DNA of 64,000 nucleotides from Dendrolimus kikuchii (lineage: Eukaryota > Arthropoda > Insecta > Lepidoptera > Lasiocampidae). The translations under genes and the position numbers were made by a program. Positions 1-12,072 of the stretch are shown here, in pieces; the stretch's first letter is position 1; the number at the start of each line of letters is the position of its first letter. The notes beneath the pieces are model-generated. The model saw only the letters and a list, made by a program, of their open reading frames with translations. It ran no database searches and was not told where the DNA came from. The DNA lies in contig CM034407.1 in the NCBI GenBank assembly GCA_019925095.2, positions 19,164,710 to 19,228,709 on the forward strand, given 5' to 3'.

Positions 1-164
1 CGGAGGGTGATGTCAGGAGCCTTAAGAACAGACGAGCGTGCATGACAACAGTTATGAATGTCAAAGAAGCAAGTGAGGTGTGTAAGAACGGGCCTAAATG
101 GCGCTCTGTTGTTCGTGCCTACCCCGCAAGGGAACTGGCGTGAAGTTATGTATGTATGTATGTA
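1..164 (+). mobile_element. RTE-like LINE, 3' end
   Basis: Last part of a reverse-transcriptase ORF (frame ...[23 protein letters not shown], stop) followed by an ATGT tandem tail. Cut by the window edge. The same 3' end recurs at least twelve times in the window. Confidence 0.85.
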
Positions 165-204
165 ATTATTAATTATAATTTTTGACGTGTTAAGGTTACA
201 GTTC

Positions 205-520
205 TAAAGTCTCACTCGATCGGTGTGATACTAAGCTCTCACAGGACATCTACGTGAAAAGGTTTGCCTTGAGCTAATCGTGTTTCATGTGATGAGTGAG
301 GGTTCCGATGGCCCACTTCCCCCACCTCCCATCCAACTTTCCCTATCTCATCCTCCCCCCTATTCCAATCCCATATCCCATGCGTTCTATTCCGTTTCTC
401 CTGTCTGATCTCTCAATCTCATCCCATCCTAAAGGCTGGCAACGCGTTAGCTTACTTGGTGTTACAAACGCCTACAGGCGAAGGTAACCACTTTCCATGA
501 GCTGGGCCGTCTGCCAGTTT
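205..520 (+). mobile_element. SINE-like retroposon (family C)
   Basis: Head ACTCGATCGGTGTGATAC, pyrimidine-rich middle (CTATCTCATCC motifs), and a tail GGTAACCACTTTCCATGAG...GGGCCGTCTGCC shared with the family B retroposon. A fuller copy lies at 39375-39725. Confidence 0.6.
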
Positions 521-529
521 GCCAATCGA

Positions 530-660
530 TTTATATTAATGCTGACAGCAATACAGCAGGCAAACTGAAGGTCCACATGATGGAAAGTGGTTCCAATCGC
601 CTATAGTCGTTTGCAACGTTACGGACGATGCCAACGTGTTACCTAAAAGGGAACCTTCCT
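530..660 (-). mobile_element. Family B/C retroposon tail, inverted
   Basis: CACATGATGGAAAGTGG...CCTATAGTCGTTTGCAAC, the reverse complement of the tail just upstream, giving a head-to-head pair around 520. Confidence 0.6.
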
Positions 661-859
661 CGGAGGTGCCCTGAGTGAAAGCCAAGCGTAGGGGTGCCAC
701 AGACGTGATACCTATGGTTTAGTTCCAGTGGCACCCCATAAAGCCGCATATGGTAGGTTTAATAGGTAGTCTATCGGCCGACCATCCCTCGTCCCTCCGA
801 TCGGAGGCGGTGAGCATACGGCCGATCAGAAGCCCCGCACTTCCCTCGTTGAGCAAGGC

Positions 860-1310
860 TCGGGAATGATATCTCAAGAAAAGACATTCCCCCTGCCGTT
901 CAGTGCAGCGTATTGATAAACCTGGCAGGGACTGACTTATCACTGCCGGCCATAGTACGCACTATGGTCGACAGCGAAGAACAATGGGAGGCCGTTCAAA
1001 CCTTCTACGACGTGGTGATGTCGCAAAAGGAGGCGGCGGAAATGGAACGGACGGATGCAACATCCGTGGCCACAATCCGCCGCCGTAGATAAGGGCGCCG
1101 AAGAAGAGACACAGTCACCAGTCCTGTCCGCTCTAACAGCGACCATGAACTATACGCTACTAACCATCCCTATGTAGGAGTGGCCCGCCATCGGGGCTAA
1201 AGAGGTGGTTTATTTGGTAGGTCCGAGCATACTACCAGAAGTCCAACACTACCCTACCATAGTCTCCAAAGAGTAGGGTGTCCATGCCCATGGAGTGAAT
1301 TACAACTATT
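860..1310 (+). mobile_element. R1-like LINE, C-terminal ORF2 remnant and 3' UTR
   Basis: Frame reading TDLSLPAIVRTMVDSEEQW then FYDVVMSQKEAAEMERTD and stop TAA at 1090-1092, the usual C-terminus of R1-clade ORF2. Upstream part (720-860) is GC-rich and probably belongs to the same element but is degraded. Confidence 0.6.
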
Positions 1311-1375
1311 ATAATTATTTTTATTGGGGTCTCATTAGTTTAAACCTATTTCTTCATAGAGAGTTGTTATATTTA

Positions 1376-1600
1376 AACTAGCGGCCCCGGCAGACGTTGT
1401 CCTGCCTTTAAAAAATTAAATTCTAGAACCCGATCCCAGAACCACGTACCGGTTCTAATTGCGAATCTAAACCATCCGGGAACCCACTCAAACACACAAA
1501 AACAAAATCACCAAAATCGCTCCAGGTGATTAGGAGGATTCCAGAACCCGATCTCAGCGCCACCTACCGATTCTAATTGTGAATCTAAAAGAGTAATATA
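1376..1600 (+). repeat. Helitron-like dispersed repeat, subfamily a
   Basis: Two tandem decayed blocks sharing ACCCGATC(C/T)CAG(A/C)...CCTACCG(A/G)TTCTAATTG and AAAATCGCTCCAGG. Related copies lie at 10008-10185 and 15795-15975. Confidence 0.45.
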
Positions 1601-1937
1601 TTTTTTTTTATTCTAAGTCATGACATGATAAGATTAAAAATCTAGCCAAAAAATTCAAGTTTATAATTAACAAATACAAATTAGGGGTTGATCGTAGAGG
1701 GGTTCGTAGGGTTGTATGTATTTTTTAATGCTGTATCCTAAAAAAATAAAAATTTATCAAAAAAAAATTGCGCTGGACACCCCTTATCATTTAGGGGTTT
1801 GAAAAATAGATAGTAGCCGATTCTCAAACTTACTGAATATGCATAAAAAAATTCGTAAAAATCGGTAAAGCCGTTTCGGAGGAGTATGGGAACGAAGATT
1901 GTGACACGAGAATTTTATATATAAGATATTACCTAGA

Positions 1938-2105
1938 ATGATGCGTGAGGCTACAGAAATCAAAAAACACCCAAATATCAATAGAGAAGATGGTTGGCAA
2001 GTACCACCTGTTTGGGATCCAATCATCAAAACTATTAAGACCCAAACCCAGCAAAAACCACCCGCCAGACCTCAAGACAGTGTGAGCAATTTTTTTTGTG
2101 TTTGA
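1938..2105 (+). pseudogene. Penelope-like element ORF remnant
   Basis: Open segment MREATEIKKHPNINREDGW then [11 protein letters not shown]; this Lys-His-Pro...Asn-Arg-Glu-Asp-Gly pattern ends RT/GIY-YIG proteins of Penelope-like elements. A second copy is at 13042-13227 on the other strand. Assignment from memory of the motif, not a search. Confidence 0.45.
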
Positions 2106-2109
2106 TCCA

Positions 2110-2636
2110 CTCATAATTTGAAATATTGAGATTTGTGTATTACGCAATTTAGTTGCAAATAAATCTCTAACGGCCTTACTTATAATAATCTCGTTAAGAA
2201 ACGATTAGGCGTCTCTTAAGTAAGAGCGTCAGAATCAGACCCTAATCAATAATATCTTTTTTGTTCACTTATAAACGTGTATTACCTGTTGTTTACCTAA
2301 GAGGAGCACAGATAAACGAAATTTGAATGATTAACGTAGGTGGTACCCAAAATATTCGACTAAAGAGGAGTTTATGGGTAAGATTTTCACTAACCAGTTG
2401 CTGAGCAGATTCTTAAAATTTAACAAACGATTATACGTAAGGCCTAGACATGTTAAGAATAAGGAATCAAATAGATGTCATTCTTTAATATAGATGTCAC
2501 AAAACACAAATCACATCTCTCTTTTACCAACCACAAGAAATATTTAATTGAATGAAAATCGTTCAAGCAGTTAGTTCGCTTGCAGTGAATGCAGCAATAA
2601 CGTGCAAAATTACAAAATACTTAAATTTTATACTAA
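2110..2636. other. Intron, no gene or repeat recognised
   Basis: AT-rich sequence of the intron following exon 28. A block CGTTAAGAAACGATTAGGC near 2190 has weak self-complementarity with CTCTTAAG downstream; nothing else stands out. Confidence 0.5.
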
Positions 2637-2647
2637 TATATAAAGCT

Positions 2648-2804
2648 ATAAGGTGATGTCAGGAGCCTTAAGAACAGCCGAGCGTGCATGACAAGAGTTA
2701 TGAATGTCAAAGAGGCAAGTGAGGTGTGTAAGAATAAGCCTAAATGGCAATCTGTTGTTCGTGCCTACCCCGCAAGGGAACTGGCGTGAAGTTATGTATG
2801 TATG
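2648..2804 (+). mobile_element. RTE-like LINE 3' end nested in a Helitron-like repeat
   Basis: 5'-truncated 157-bp copy flanked by the 11-bp direct repeat TATATAAAGCT (2637-2647 and 2805-2815), a target-site duplication. The right flank continues as the Helitron-like element, so the RTE copy landed at its left end. Confidence 0.85.
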
Positions 2805-3029
2805 TATATAAAGCTGAAGAGTTTGTTTGTTTGAACGCGCTAATCTCAGGAACTACTGGTCTGATTTGAAAAATTCTTTCAGTGTTGGATAGCCCATTTA
2901 TCGAGAAAGGCTATAGGCTATATATCATCAAGCTAACACCAATAGGAGCGGAGCACCAATGAAGAATGTTTCAGAATCGGGGGGTTTTGAAAACAAATTC
3001 CACGCGGGCGACGTCGCGGGCACAGCTAG
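2805..3029 (+). mobile_element. Helitron-like non-autonomous element, subfamily b
   Basis: Starts ATAAAGCTGAAGAGTTTG and ends GGGCACAGCTAG followed by T, the CTAG|T 3' terminus expected of Helitrons. Internal GCGGGCGACGTCGCGGGC can form a short hairpin near the end. A second copy is at 29698-29875. Confidence 0.55.
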
Positions 3030-3509
3030 TGGTAGATAGAAATTAAAAGTTTCTATCACGACAAGCAAACTATTCTAGGTCACCCTTTCAAAACATTTGC
3101 ACTATAAAAACCGTCCTTAAGCATATAACGAAATACTTTATTAACTTGTTAAAATACGTAAGTGGTAAATATCCAGTTAATAAGTCATGAAAATCATTAA
3201 ATATATTTAAGAATGTAATGTATGAATTTATCAAAAGTAGTTTAATATTAGAGCGTTTGACGGCGTTAAATCATTTTAATGGTTTGTTTTATGGCCTCCT
3301 AATTCATATCACGCGGTGATTAATTCCGAATGCGTAGGAGAAGTTAGTAAATAGGGAATATATACACTTTTACACAATCAATAATACCCCCTGATACAGT
3401 AACAGCACAGTAGACCAATTTTTAGTAGTACGTGTAAGCGGAACAGAGCTAAGAATGCACAGCAAGTAACACTCTGCCATTTCGGCTTGCGAATAAAGTT
3501 CAATCTAAA
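3030..3509. other. Intron, nothing recognised
   Basis: AT-rich, no reading frame or repeat that I can name. Ends at the mariner-type MITE. Confidence 0.5.
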
Positions 3510-3869
3510 CTCTGATTTTTAATTACCTGGACTAAAATGATATTTGCAAATGGACCTTTTTTTCCTTGTTGCACGCTTGAATCATAGTGTTGTAGTATTG
3601 ATCATTCTGAAGTAAGTTTAATTCAACTCACCACTGTTAGTAGAATTTAGAAATCCTATAGGATTCAACTCATAGTAGTGGGTCATTGATACAACTCACC
3701 ACTGTTAGTCGATTTTTTTTAGAAATTCTATACGATTCAACTCGCAGTGATGACTTGTTGATTCAGGGCGATTATAAACGAGCCATATTACAACATTATG
3801 CTCCAAGCTTGCAACATGAAAAAAGTCGATCGCATCTGTCATTTTAGTCCAGGTAACTAAAAAACAGAG
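3510..3869. mobile_element. MITE with long terminal inverted repeats, TA target
   Basis: Ends are inverted copies of CTCTGATTTTTAATTACCTG and GACTAAAATGA. Interior has direct blocks with AACTCACCACTGTTAG. A 285-bp relative at 10524-10808 has perfect TA flanks, which points to a Tc1/mariner type. Confidence 0.7.
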
Positions 3870-3959
3870 TATAGATTGTTTAGTGTCAGAAGTCGGTCTG
3901 CACTTCTCCGCGCAAACGAAAACTGTCGATTGGCATAAGTTCTGTATAACTAGTGTAGT

Positions 3960-4100
3960 TATACAGTCTAGTGGTTGACGCACCCGCATCCCAGACTCAA
4001 AGGGCGCGGTTTCGAATCCTGCATGCTTTTGCACCATTACCCTTATCACGAACGTTAGGAAGTGTTGGTGACGGAAATCACTGTGATGAAACCAGCACAT
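3960..4100 (+). mobile_element. tRNA-derived SINE head, decayed
   Basis: Box A-like TAGTGGTTGACG and box B-like GGTTTCGAATCC at tRNA-like spacing. No cloverleaf folds completely, so this is not called as a tRNA. Confidence 0.5.
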
Positions 4101-4289
4101 CGAGACAACTGCTGTTCCAAACCCGTCAATTGGCTTTGAACAAGTGTGGTGGGTATACTGACAGTTTTCTTCAAATGTGAGTACAGAGCCCAACAGTGGG
4201 ACGTTTATGAGTTTGTGGTGAATGGCTTCAATGAAGAAGATAAAGCTTTAATTTTTTCATACTTATTTATTATTGTATTTTATAATTTG

Positions 4290-4407
4290 ACAAGAGTTAT
4301 GAATGTCAAAGAAGCAAGTGAGGTGTGTAAGAATAAGCCTAAATGGCGCTCTGTTGTCCGTGCCTACCCCGCAAGGGAACTGGCGTGAAGTTATGTATGT
4401 ATGTATG
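4290..4407 (+). mobile_element. RTE-like LINE, very short 3' end
   Basis: About 118 bp from [16 protein letters not shown] to the ATGT tail, with 9-bp target duplication TATAATTTG at 4281-4289 and 4408-4416. Confidence 0.82.
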
Positions 4408-4444
4408 TATAATTTGTCCTAAAAGTTGTTATTATTATTCCTTA

Positions 4445-4530
4445 GTATTTACTAAGTTTGCATGATTGCCGTGAGTTTATCTTCCGTGATCAAGGCTGCT
4501 GAAAAGTGGGTGAAAAGTCGAAATATAAAT
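4445..4530 (+). repeat. Penelope-like repeat fragment
   Basis: TGATTGCCGTG...CGTGATCAAGGCTGCTGAAAAG, a diverged version of the block at 6770-6810. Confidence 0.35.
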
Positions 4531-4708
4531 CAATTAAAATGCCTTTTAATTAGTACTCTTTTCTTTGTAGTTAACGTCTCTACCCAATGTCACTTGGATG
4601 TGAACCAAAATCATATTTAAATAAAGCATATAACACTTTAGAATCGCTTAAATCGTTGCAGTCATAAAAGTCACGGACAAATGATACTTATTAAAGCATA
4701 GAACTTAC

Positions 4709-4845
4709 CTCAGCGTCGATTTTCTTGTACTCCGGATCCTCCTCGTCCACTTCGAAGTACAGCTCTGTGGAGGTCAAGGAGACCGTACCAGGCGCCACGA
4801 GCCCCGGGGCCACCAGCCTGGCCTTCGTGCTTATGTTCACCGGAC
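4709..4845 (-). CDS. rg: rugose exon 28 (start of PH-BEACH domain)
   Basis: 137 nt, phase 1 to 0. [20 protein letters not shown] and [20 protein letters not shown], the first strands of the PH domain that packs on BEACH. Acceptor TTTGTAG, donor GTAAGT. The next exon (family KILAYTEGLHGKW) was not found in the remaining 4.7 kb. Confidence 0.96.
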
Positions 4846-7800
4846 CTACAAAGATATTGTAATATAACTAACTACCCTTTCGTAATCTCCATGAAATTTG
4901 GACGTCAGAGCAGACGATTTACTTATAATAAAACTACGTATTAACCGTTTGAAGCGCGGTGATTTATTTGATTTTTGTTATTCCGACGTTTCGGCTACTT
5001 TTCAGTGGCCGTGATCACGGAAGACAAAGATGTCATGTGTCAACGAATATTGTTAAAGTTTTATTTTGCCGACCGCCAACTTGTTCATTTTAATTATTAA
5101 GTTTTAATTTCTATAATTGATCGTGTACTAGCCGAAGGTGATGTCAGGAGCCTTAAGAACAGACGAGCGTGCATGACAAGAGTTATGAATGTCAAAGAGG
5201 CAAGTGAGGTGTGTAAGAATAAGCCTGAATGGCGCTCTGTTGTTCGTGCCTACCCCGCAAGGGAACTGGCGTGAAGTTATGTATGTATGTATGTATGTTT
5301 GTATGTAAGTTTTAATTTTGGTTATTATTTACTCTATGGGAGTCTAATCTAATTTACCACCGCTTCGCGACATGTTATGGCTTGAAGAGAAGAAGCGGCG
5401 CAAGAAACTCTTCAGCTAACATGCCTAGCTGTAATAATTTTCTATAATATTACAATGGGTGGAAGGAAAAATAAAAGAAAGAAAGAAAGATATATCAGTC
5501 GAGTAATTCACGATTTACTTATGGCCTTCGTAAGACATTTTGTGGTAGTATCTAAAATAAAAATGTTACGAGATCATGAAAACCAATAAGTCGCTGACAG
5601 GCGACTAGAAGCCACCGATGGCCACCCAAAACATTAGATGGTCATCGTACACCGCAGACTGGCCAACGAGAGCCGTTAGAAGACCACTGTTATGCTCAAA
5701 GGCTCCAATGGGGCCTAAACGGACGCGTAGAAGCCGGGGCAAAGAGGAAGAAGACAACGGGGAAGAAAGAGGCTAGTCCTAATTTGGGAGCAAATAGTCA
5801 ATTCAGATTTCAATTCTATAACTAAATGTCTTATATGCCATAAAATAACATTTTGCAAACTAATATAAAAAATACGCCACCACTAACGCCATCTATCGAA
5901 AATTACAGATACTAGGTAAAGAATATCTTGCAAACCTTTACAAAGCTGCGCTTTTTGCTAGTAATATCAAACGCCTGATTTTATCTTAGAGCAATATATA
6001 TGTCGCTGATTATTTGCAGTAAAGATTTTGGAAGGGGCTTTCAATGTTATTTCTAATTGTTTGCTTACACAAAGTTACATAGAAATAAAGAAAGCTTTTA
6101 AAGGGATATTTAACTAATATTATAAATGCGAAAGTGAGTATGTGTGTGACGGTTTCAAGTCTTACTATGTAACAGATTGTCACGAAATTTTGCGGACGTG
6201 TTGTCAGGAGTATAGAATAGTAAGGTACCTTTCAACCAGAAAAATGTACTACTCCCGCGGGATACACGAATATAGCCGAAAATATAGCGCTTCGACCGCG
6301 ATTTATTGGCGCCATCGTTCCGATTCACAGACAAATACATCGCTATGGCTACGACAAGATACTACATACATATATAACTTCACGCCAGTTCCCTTGCGGG
6401 GTAGGCACGAACAACAGAGCGCCATTTAGGCTTATTCTTACACACCTCACTTGCTTCTTTGACATTCATAACTCTTGTCATGCACGCTCGACAAGATACT
6501 AACATTTTAATGTGTTGATCTCATAGTTAGTTCAACGTTTGCTTCGTTACATAGCTTTACGAATATTTATTATTAGGTACTTCGAAGTAATTAGTACATT
6601 TCTAAGAGTATTAACACTAATGAGTACATTATCTTTAAGATACAACATGTTGCGAAGCGGTGGTACATTAGATTAGGCCCCAATAGAGTAAATAATCATT
6701 ATAATTAAAATGAGCAAGTGAGCGGTAAGCTAACTAAAACTTTAACAATACTCATTGACGCTTAACATCTTCGTCTGCTATGATCACGGCCACTGAAAAG
6801 TGGCCGAACCTTACCGCGTTTGAAACCGCCAAAATGTAGTTTTATTATATTTCCAGGAACTTTAAAATGCCCAGTTCATTACATACATGTCCTTTTTTAA
6901 CGCGAGCGAAGCCGCCGGAAAAAGCTAGCATGTTGATAATAGTACATTATGGTACTAGTGTGTAACATTGGTGATTACCGCCGAGGCGCCATTGAGACTC
7001 GAGCCGTAGGCGAGGGTCTTAAGAGAGCCGAGGACGGTAATCATCAATACACACGTGTATCATACGACGTTTTTCAACACACTTGTGAATAAAATAACAA
7101 CAAAAACTCGTTTTATTTAGTAGATAAAAAAACGTTATATATGAGTGAAAGTTTTATTTATTAAACACGTACGAGTTAAAATTATCTATTTAAATAAGAA
7201 GTTGCATGAAATGAGCAAGCAATAGGAACATTAATTTATTTGTTCTATAGAACACGATCTTTTTTTTTTTAATAAAAACTTTTTTAAGAACAAAGCAACT
7301 CAACTAATAAATTTTAAAAAAAATCTATAACTCACTAGTGAGTTATAATTTTTTTTACTCACAGTTTGATTATGGGTGTCATTCTGTGCCTAATTGCGGT
7401 GACCATAGAGTCACTTTATGAGCAAGTGTGTTGAAAAATAAATTACCTGTTAGGTCGGCATCAATTTCCCTGTCGTCTACCAGGAGCTCAGCGTCGTCGA
7501 GGAGCTCTGCCGCGGCGGGCGTCGGTAGCTGCGCCCCGCGCCCCGCACCCCCCGCCGCTATACGAGCGTGCAATTCTTCTGTGGCCTGAAATAAAAATTC
7601 TGAGTTACGATATTCATTAACGACTAAAATATGCCCGCGACTTCGTCTACGCTTGACTTGAAATTCCCGCGGGATTCCCGGGACACAAAGTACCACAGTA
7701 TTTAAAAAAGAATGTAAGCTATGCGAAAAGTGTGCCGGAATAAGCTAATTTTTATGCACCCGAACAACTTCAAACCACTCCTGGGAAAATTCCCACGGGA

Positions 7801-10800
7801 TTCGCGGAATAAAATATTCCAAAGATTTTATTACAGACAATTAGCTATCGATCAGTGAAAAAAACCACATAAGAATTAGATTTTTTTAAATCTGGCCATT
7901 TAAAATCATTCCCGGGATCAAAATGTTGTGCAGATTTTAAGTCTAAGAATTTGCTGTCAATCAACAAAAACCGCATCCAAAAGGGCCCAGTAGTTTTTAT
8001 GTGAATCCCGAACAAACAGACAAGATATCTAAAAAAACATCTCCATCGTTCATATAGTGTACTCCAGTAATTTTTTTTAAAGAGCTTCAACGTACAGACA
8101 CGGCATGTTTGGAATGTTATAATATTATAGATATCCTTAACGGAGCGTCTTTTGCAATACTTCAAATATCTACGGGAAACCATATTATTGTTGGCAACCC
8201 ATAGAGACTATTATGATGTATAAGTCTTTGTTTACAGAGTGACAAAATAAAGTAGAAAATAATAGGGGCGCCACTTTCGCAAAGTCTAAACTCTAGCAAC
8301 TCGATATTTGGTCAAGAGTAATTTCGATACTTACTAGTGATTTTTAGTACAATATCAATTATCCTACAAGTATCAAGTTGCTTTAGTTACGACGTAAGCA
8401 TCTTGTCAACATCATCATAACTTTGTAAGTAACAACTTTAAGACCTTGTGATAGTTAACAGAACAATTATTTGAGAATGAGAGTGAACATGAAACTTAAC
8501 TAACCATTACAAACATATCATGTCGGCTGTTCTCTGGTAAATATGGTAGAATTACAACGAAAAGATTTTTGATTCGAATTCCCCCAGACCTCCTTGGTAA
8601 GGTTTAACAATCACGGCTCACGTGAAACTTGATATTGTTACATGCGTATTTAATTATTTTTAAAAGATTTCAGATCAATGTTAATATTAAAATAGGATAA
8701 ATTCGCGGACCGCGTTCGTAATACCGTCGTAAGAAAGAGAGTTGGTCTGAAAGAGAGTGTCGGGGTGAAGGTAAGGAAAGGAATGCTCCGGTGGTTCGGG
8801 CATGTGGAAAGAATGACTAAAAAGATATACAATGCAAAAGTGGATGCATGCAGAAGTCGTGGAAGGCCACGACACACCTTCCATGATCAAATTGATCGTG
8901 TACTAGCAGAAGGTGATGTCAGGAGCCTTAAGCACAGACGAGCGTGCATGACAAGAGTTATGAATGTCAAAGCAGCAAGTGAGGTGGGTAAGAATAAGTC
9001 TGAATGGCGCTCTGTTGTCCGTGCCTACCCCGTAAGGGAACTGGCGTGAAGTTATGTAATGTAATAACAAATTCGCTTCGTTTATGATTCACTAACCTTG
9101 ACTACAGATAAAATAGAATATTGCCAGAAGCAGAAAACTTAGTTCTCGCTCTAGACGTTACGGTCAAGTTTACAGATCAGCCGAATTTTAAGGTTTTGCC
9201 TGAGGGCAACCAACGGAGTTCTTGTGAGAACTCAAAAGGCCACATTTGACTACACAGTTCACATTTCTCACAAAATCACATAATAATACTACACAAAAAC
9301 TATCAATAACCTACAACTATTGTTCATTTTAGAGTAGTTTCACACATTTCATTATGAGCTTTTATTTAACTCGCAATGTATGTACCTATGTATGTATGTA
9401 AGTTCGGGTGGAATCTTGCAAGTTAAATTTGACGAACTTCCCGGTTTCCGATTGAGCTGAAATTTTGCACGCATATGTATATCGCGCGACAATGCAATAA
9501 TATGGTACCATGGAGCCGATCTGATGATGGAGTCGGAAGGTGGCCATAGGAACTCCTGTACTAAACAAGATAGACCCGTCGTGTTTGGGCTCGTTTTACT
9601 TATCTTGGCTAGCAGTCTGCTGTTACATGATATTCAAGATCTCAAAAGTTTGTATTTAAAAACCTTGTTAAAAAAGCTTATTTAAACATTATTCTGCATA
9701 GTGCAACGTCCCCTTTCAGTTCTGGCTAAAAACTCCCTGAGGTCAGGCCTTAGCAACGCAAAAACATTTCTTACAAAATGTAGATGGCGCTATAATACGT
9801 TCCTAAGTACAGATCACAGCTTTTATGGGCAAAATCTTGTGGAGAACTAATGGAATATAGTAGTTACACAAATTTAAATTCATATACCTTGGTTTTATAA
9901 AACACAGTGATAGATTACATTGAGATGAAAAAATGAACAACCGTTTTACCCCATTGTGGTATCAAATGGTTAAGGGGAAGCAAAGGTAAAAACGATTTGC
10001 TTCTTCTTTAACTTCAACTCCTCCTAAACGGTTGGACCAATTTTGATGAAATATTTGTGTATGTTCGTATGGGTTCCGGGGTGGTTTAGATTCATAATTG
10101 TATCCGGTAGGTGGCGCTGGAATTGAGTTCTAGCAGGACAACGTCTGCTAGGCCCACTAAAAGTTATATAAAAATCGGAACGCGGAATGATGATCTCTCT
10201 TCTCGCGACATTCTCGCGAGTGTGGAAGGTCCATAAAAGCTTTACCTGTAATATAGCATCATGGGGCGGTGGAGCCGATGGTGATCTCGATAAAGCAGCA
10301 GCAGCGTGCCTGTGGCCCCTGGGGTCGGGGACTAGTCTTCGGCGTCGCCTTGCATCGTCTTCCCAAGAGTCCAATTTCCAAAATTGCGTTGTTATACTAG
10401 AATATTTAAAAAAAGATTTCACTCTTCACCTTATAGTTTTCAGGGGTTTTACGTAGAACTCAACATGATTATGTAAATTTTCTTCATTAAAAAAAAGACA
10501 ACCAATATATTGATCTATTTATACTCGGATTTTTCATTTCCTGGACTAAAATGACAGCTGCGCTTGACCTTTGTTTATGTTGCAAACTTGGAGTGTTGTA
10601 TGTGAGTATGACTATTTTATAAGTGAGTTGCGGGAGTCCATTGGTAATTTCTATAAAATTCTATAGGATGCAACTGACAGTGGTGAGTTGTTGATTCAAC
10701 TCACACAACTTATTAATGAGCCATACTACGACACTATGATCTAAGCTTGCAGCATAAAACAAGGTCAATCGCAGCTGTCATTTTAGTCCAGGTAATTAAA

Positions 10801-11994
10801 AATCGGAGTACAATTAATTGTAGATAAAGTTTGTTCCATAATCATTTTCTTAGTGTGGCTACTATAACATGTGCATAGGACCAAAGCTGGATTGACAATG
10901 GTTCGTTTTTTTTGTGGAGGATCCAGCCGAGTAGCCGTAGATGGCTGTTTCAGCGATACCGGGCTTTGTGGGCTTTCCGACTCCGTGGGAACGGAGGCAC
11001 TTCCTGTGAGGTTCGACCTTGGCTCGACCGCTGCGGGGGGAATGACTCTATAGGATTAAGCCATGAAAGGCTGAATGAGCTAATTCAATAGGCTGAAGTG
11101 ATACTACGGAGCCGATTCTAGTCAATTTTTACTACCGCCACGCAACGTGTTATAGCTGGTAGAGAAGATGCCACGGACGAAGTTCTCCAGCAACACGCCT
11201 TAAGCTAGTCTTGTGTGGCTACTTTGCGTCTGTAATGAGCGGGTGTGATTGGCGGTTTGATCCGCCCGCACGATTTTGTATCTGAGCGACGACGAGCGAA
11301 CCGATTAATAATCACAACTACCCACAAATATTATTTTATCAGTGAGCTAACTAGCTAGTATAGTACAATAATCTAATACTGACATCCTTACATTGAAGCT
11401 TTAATTACAATACTCCGGCTACATGTGGGATAATATTAATTTTAGAGACCATATTACACAGATGCAGCCAATGGTTTAATGCGCTATTTGAGATGCAACA
11501 TAATTAATGACGTTAAAAATTTACAGATAACTCTCATGTATTAACACTTGTGTCACAACACACATGTGTCAAACTTTGGAATATGCTGCCTCTTACTGTC
11601 AGAGAGGCCAAATCTATAGCAATATTTAGAAATTTACTCAGAAAACACTATTTGTCCACAAATATAATAGCTATGTCTGATTAACACAATATAATCATGC
11701 TAATAAATTTATTATAATAACTTATGTATTTTGAAATATATTATTGTATATGTGTATATATATGACTATGTATATATGTATGTATTTGTATATTTATTTA
11801 TGAAATTAGTTTGAGTATTTATGTATCTATTGCCTTTCTCCTGCACCACCTACATCGCCTGATTCAATTTTTTTTACGATTTAGGTTGCCTGGAGGAAAT
11901 CGCTTTGAGCGTTAAGGCCGCCTATTGTATTGCCTAGAAAATATTGTAGATATGGCCTGTTTTTGTAATTGTATATTTTGGTGTGCAATAAAAT

Positions 11995-12072
<78 letters not shown>

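Noticed and set aside
3960..4035. Possible tRNA gene
   Set aside because: Box A and box B are present but no complete acceptor or anticodon stem can be drawn; better explained as a SINE head.
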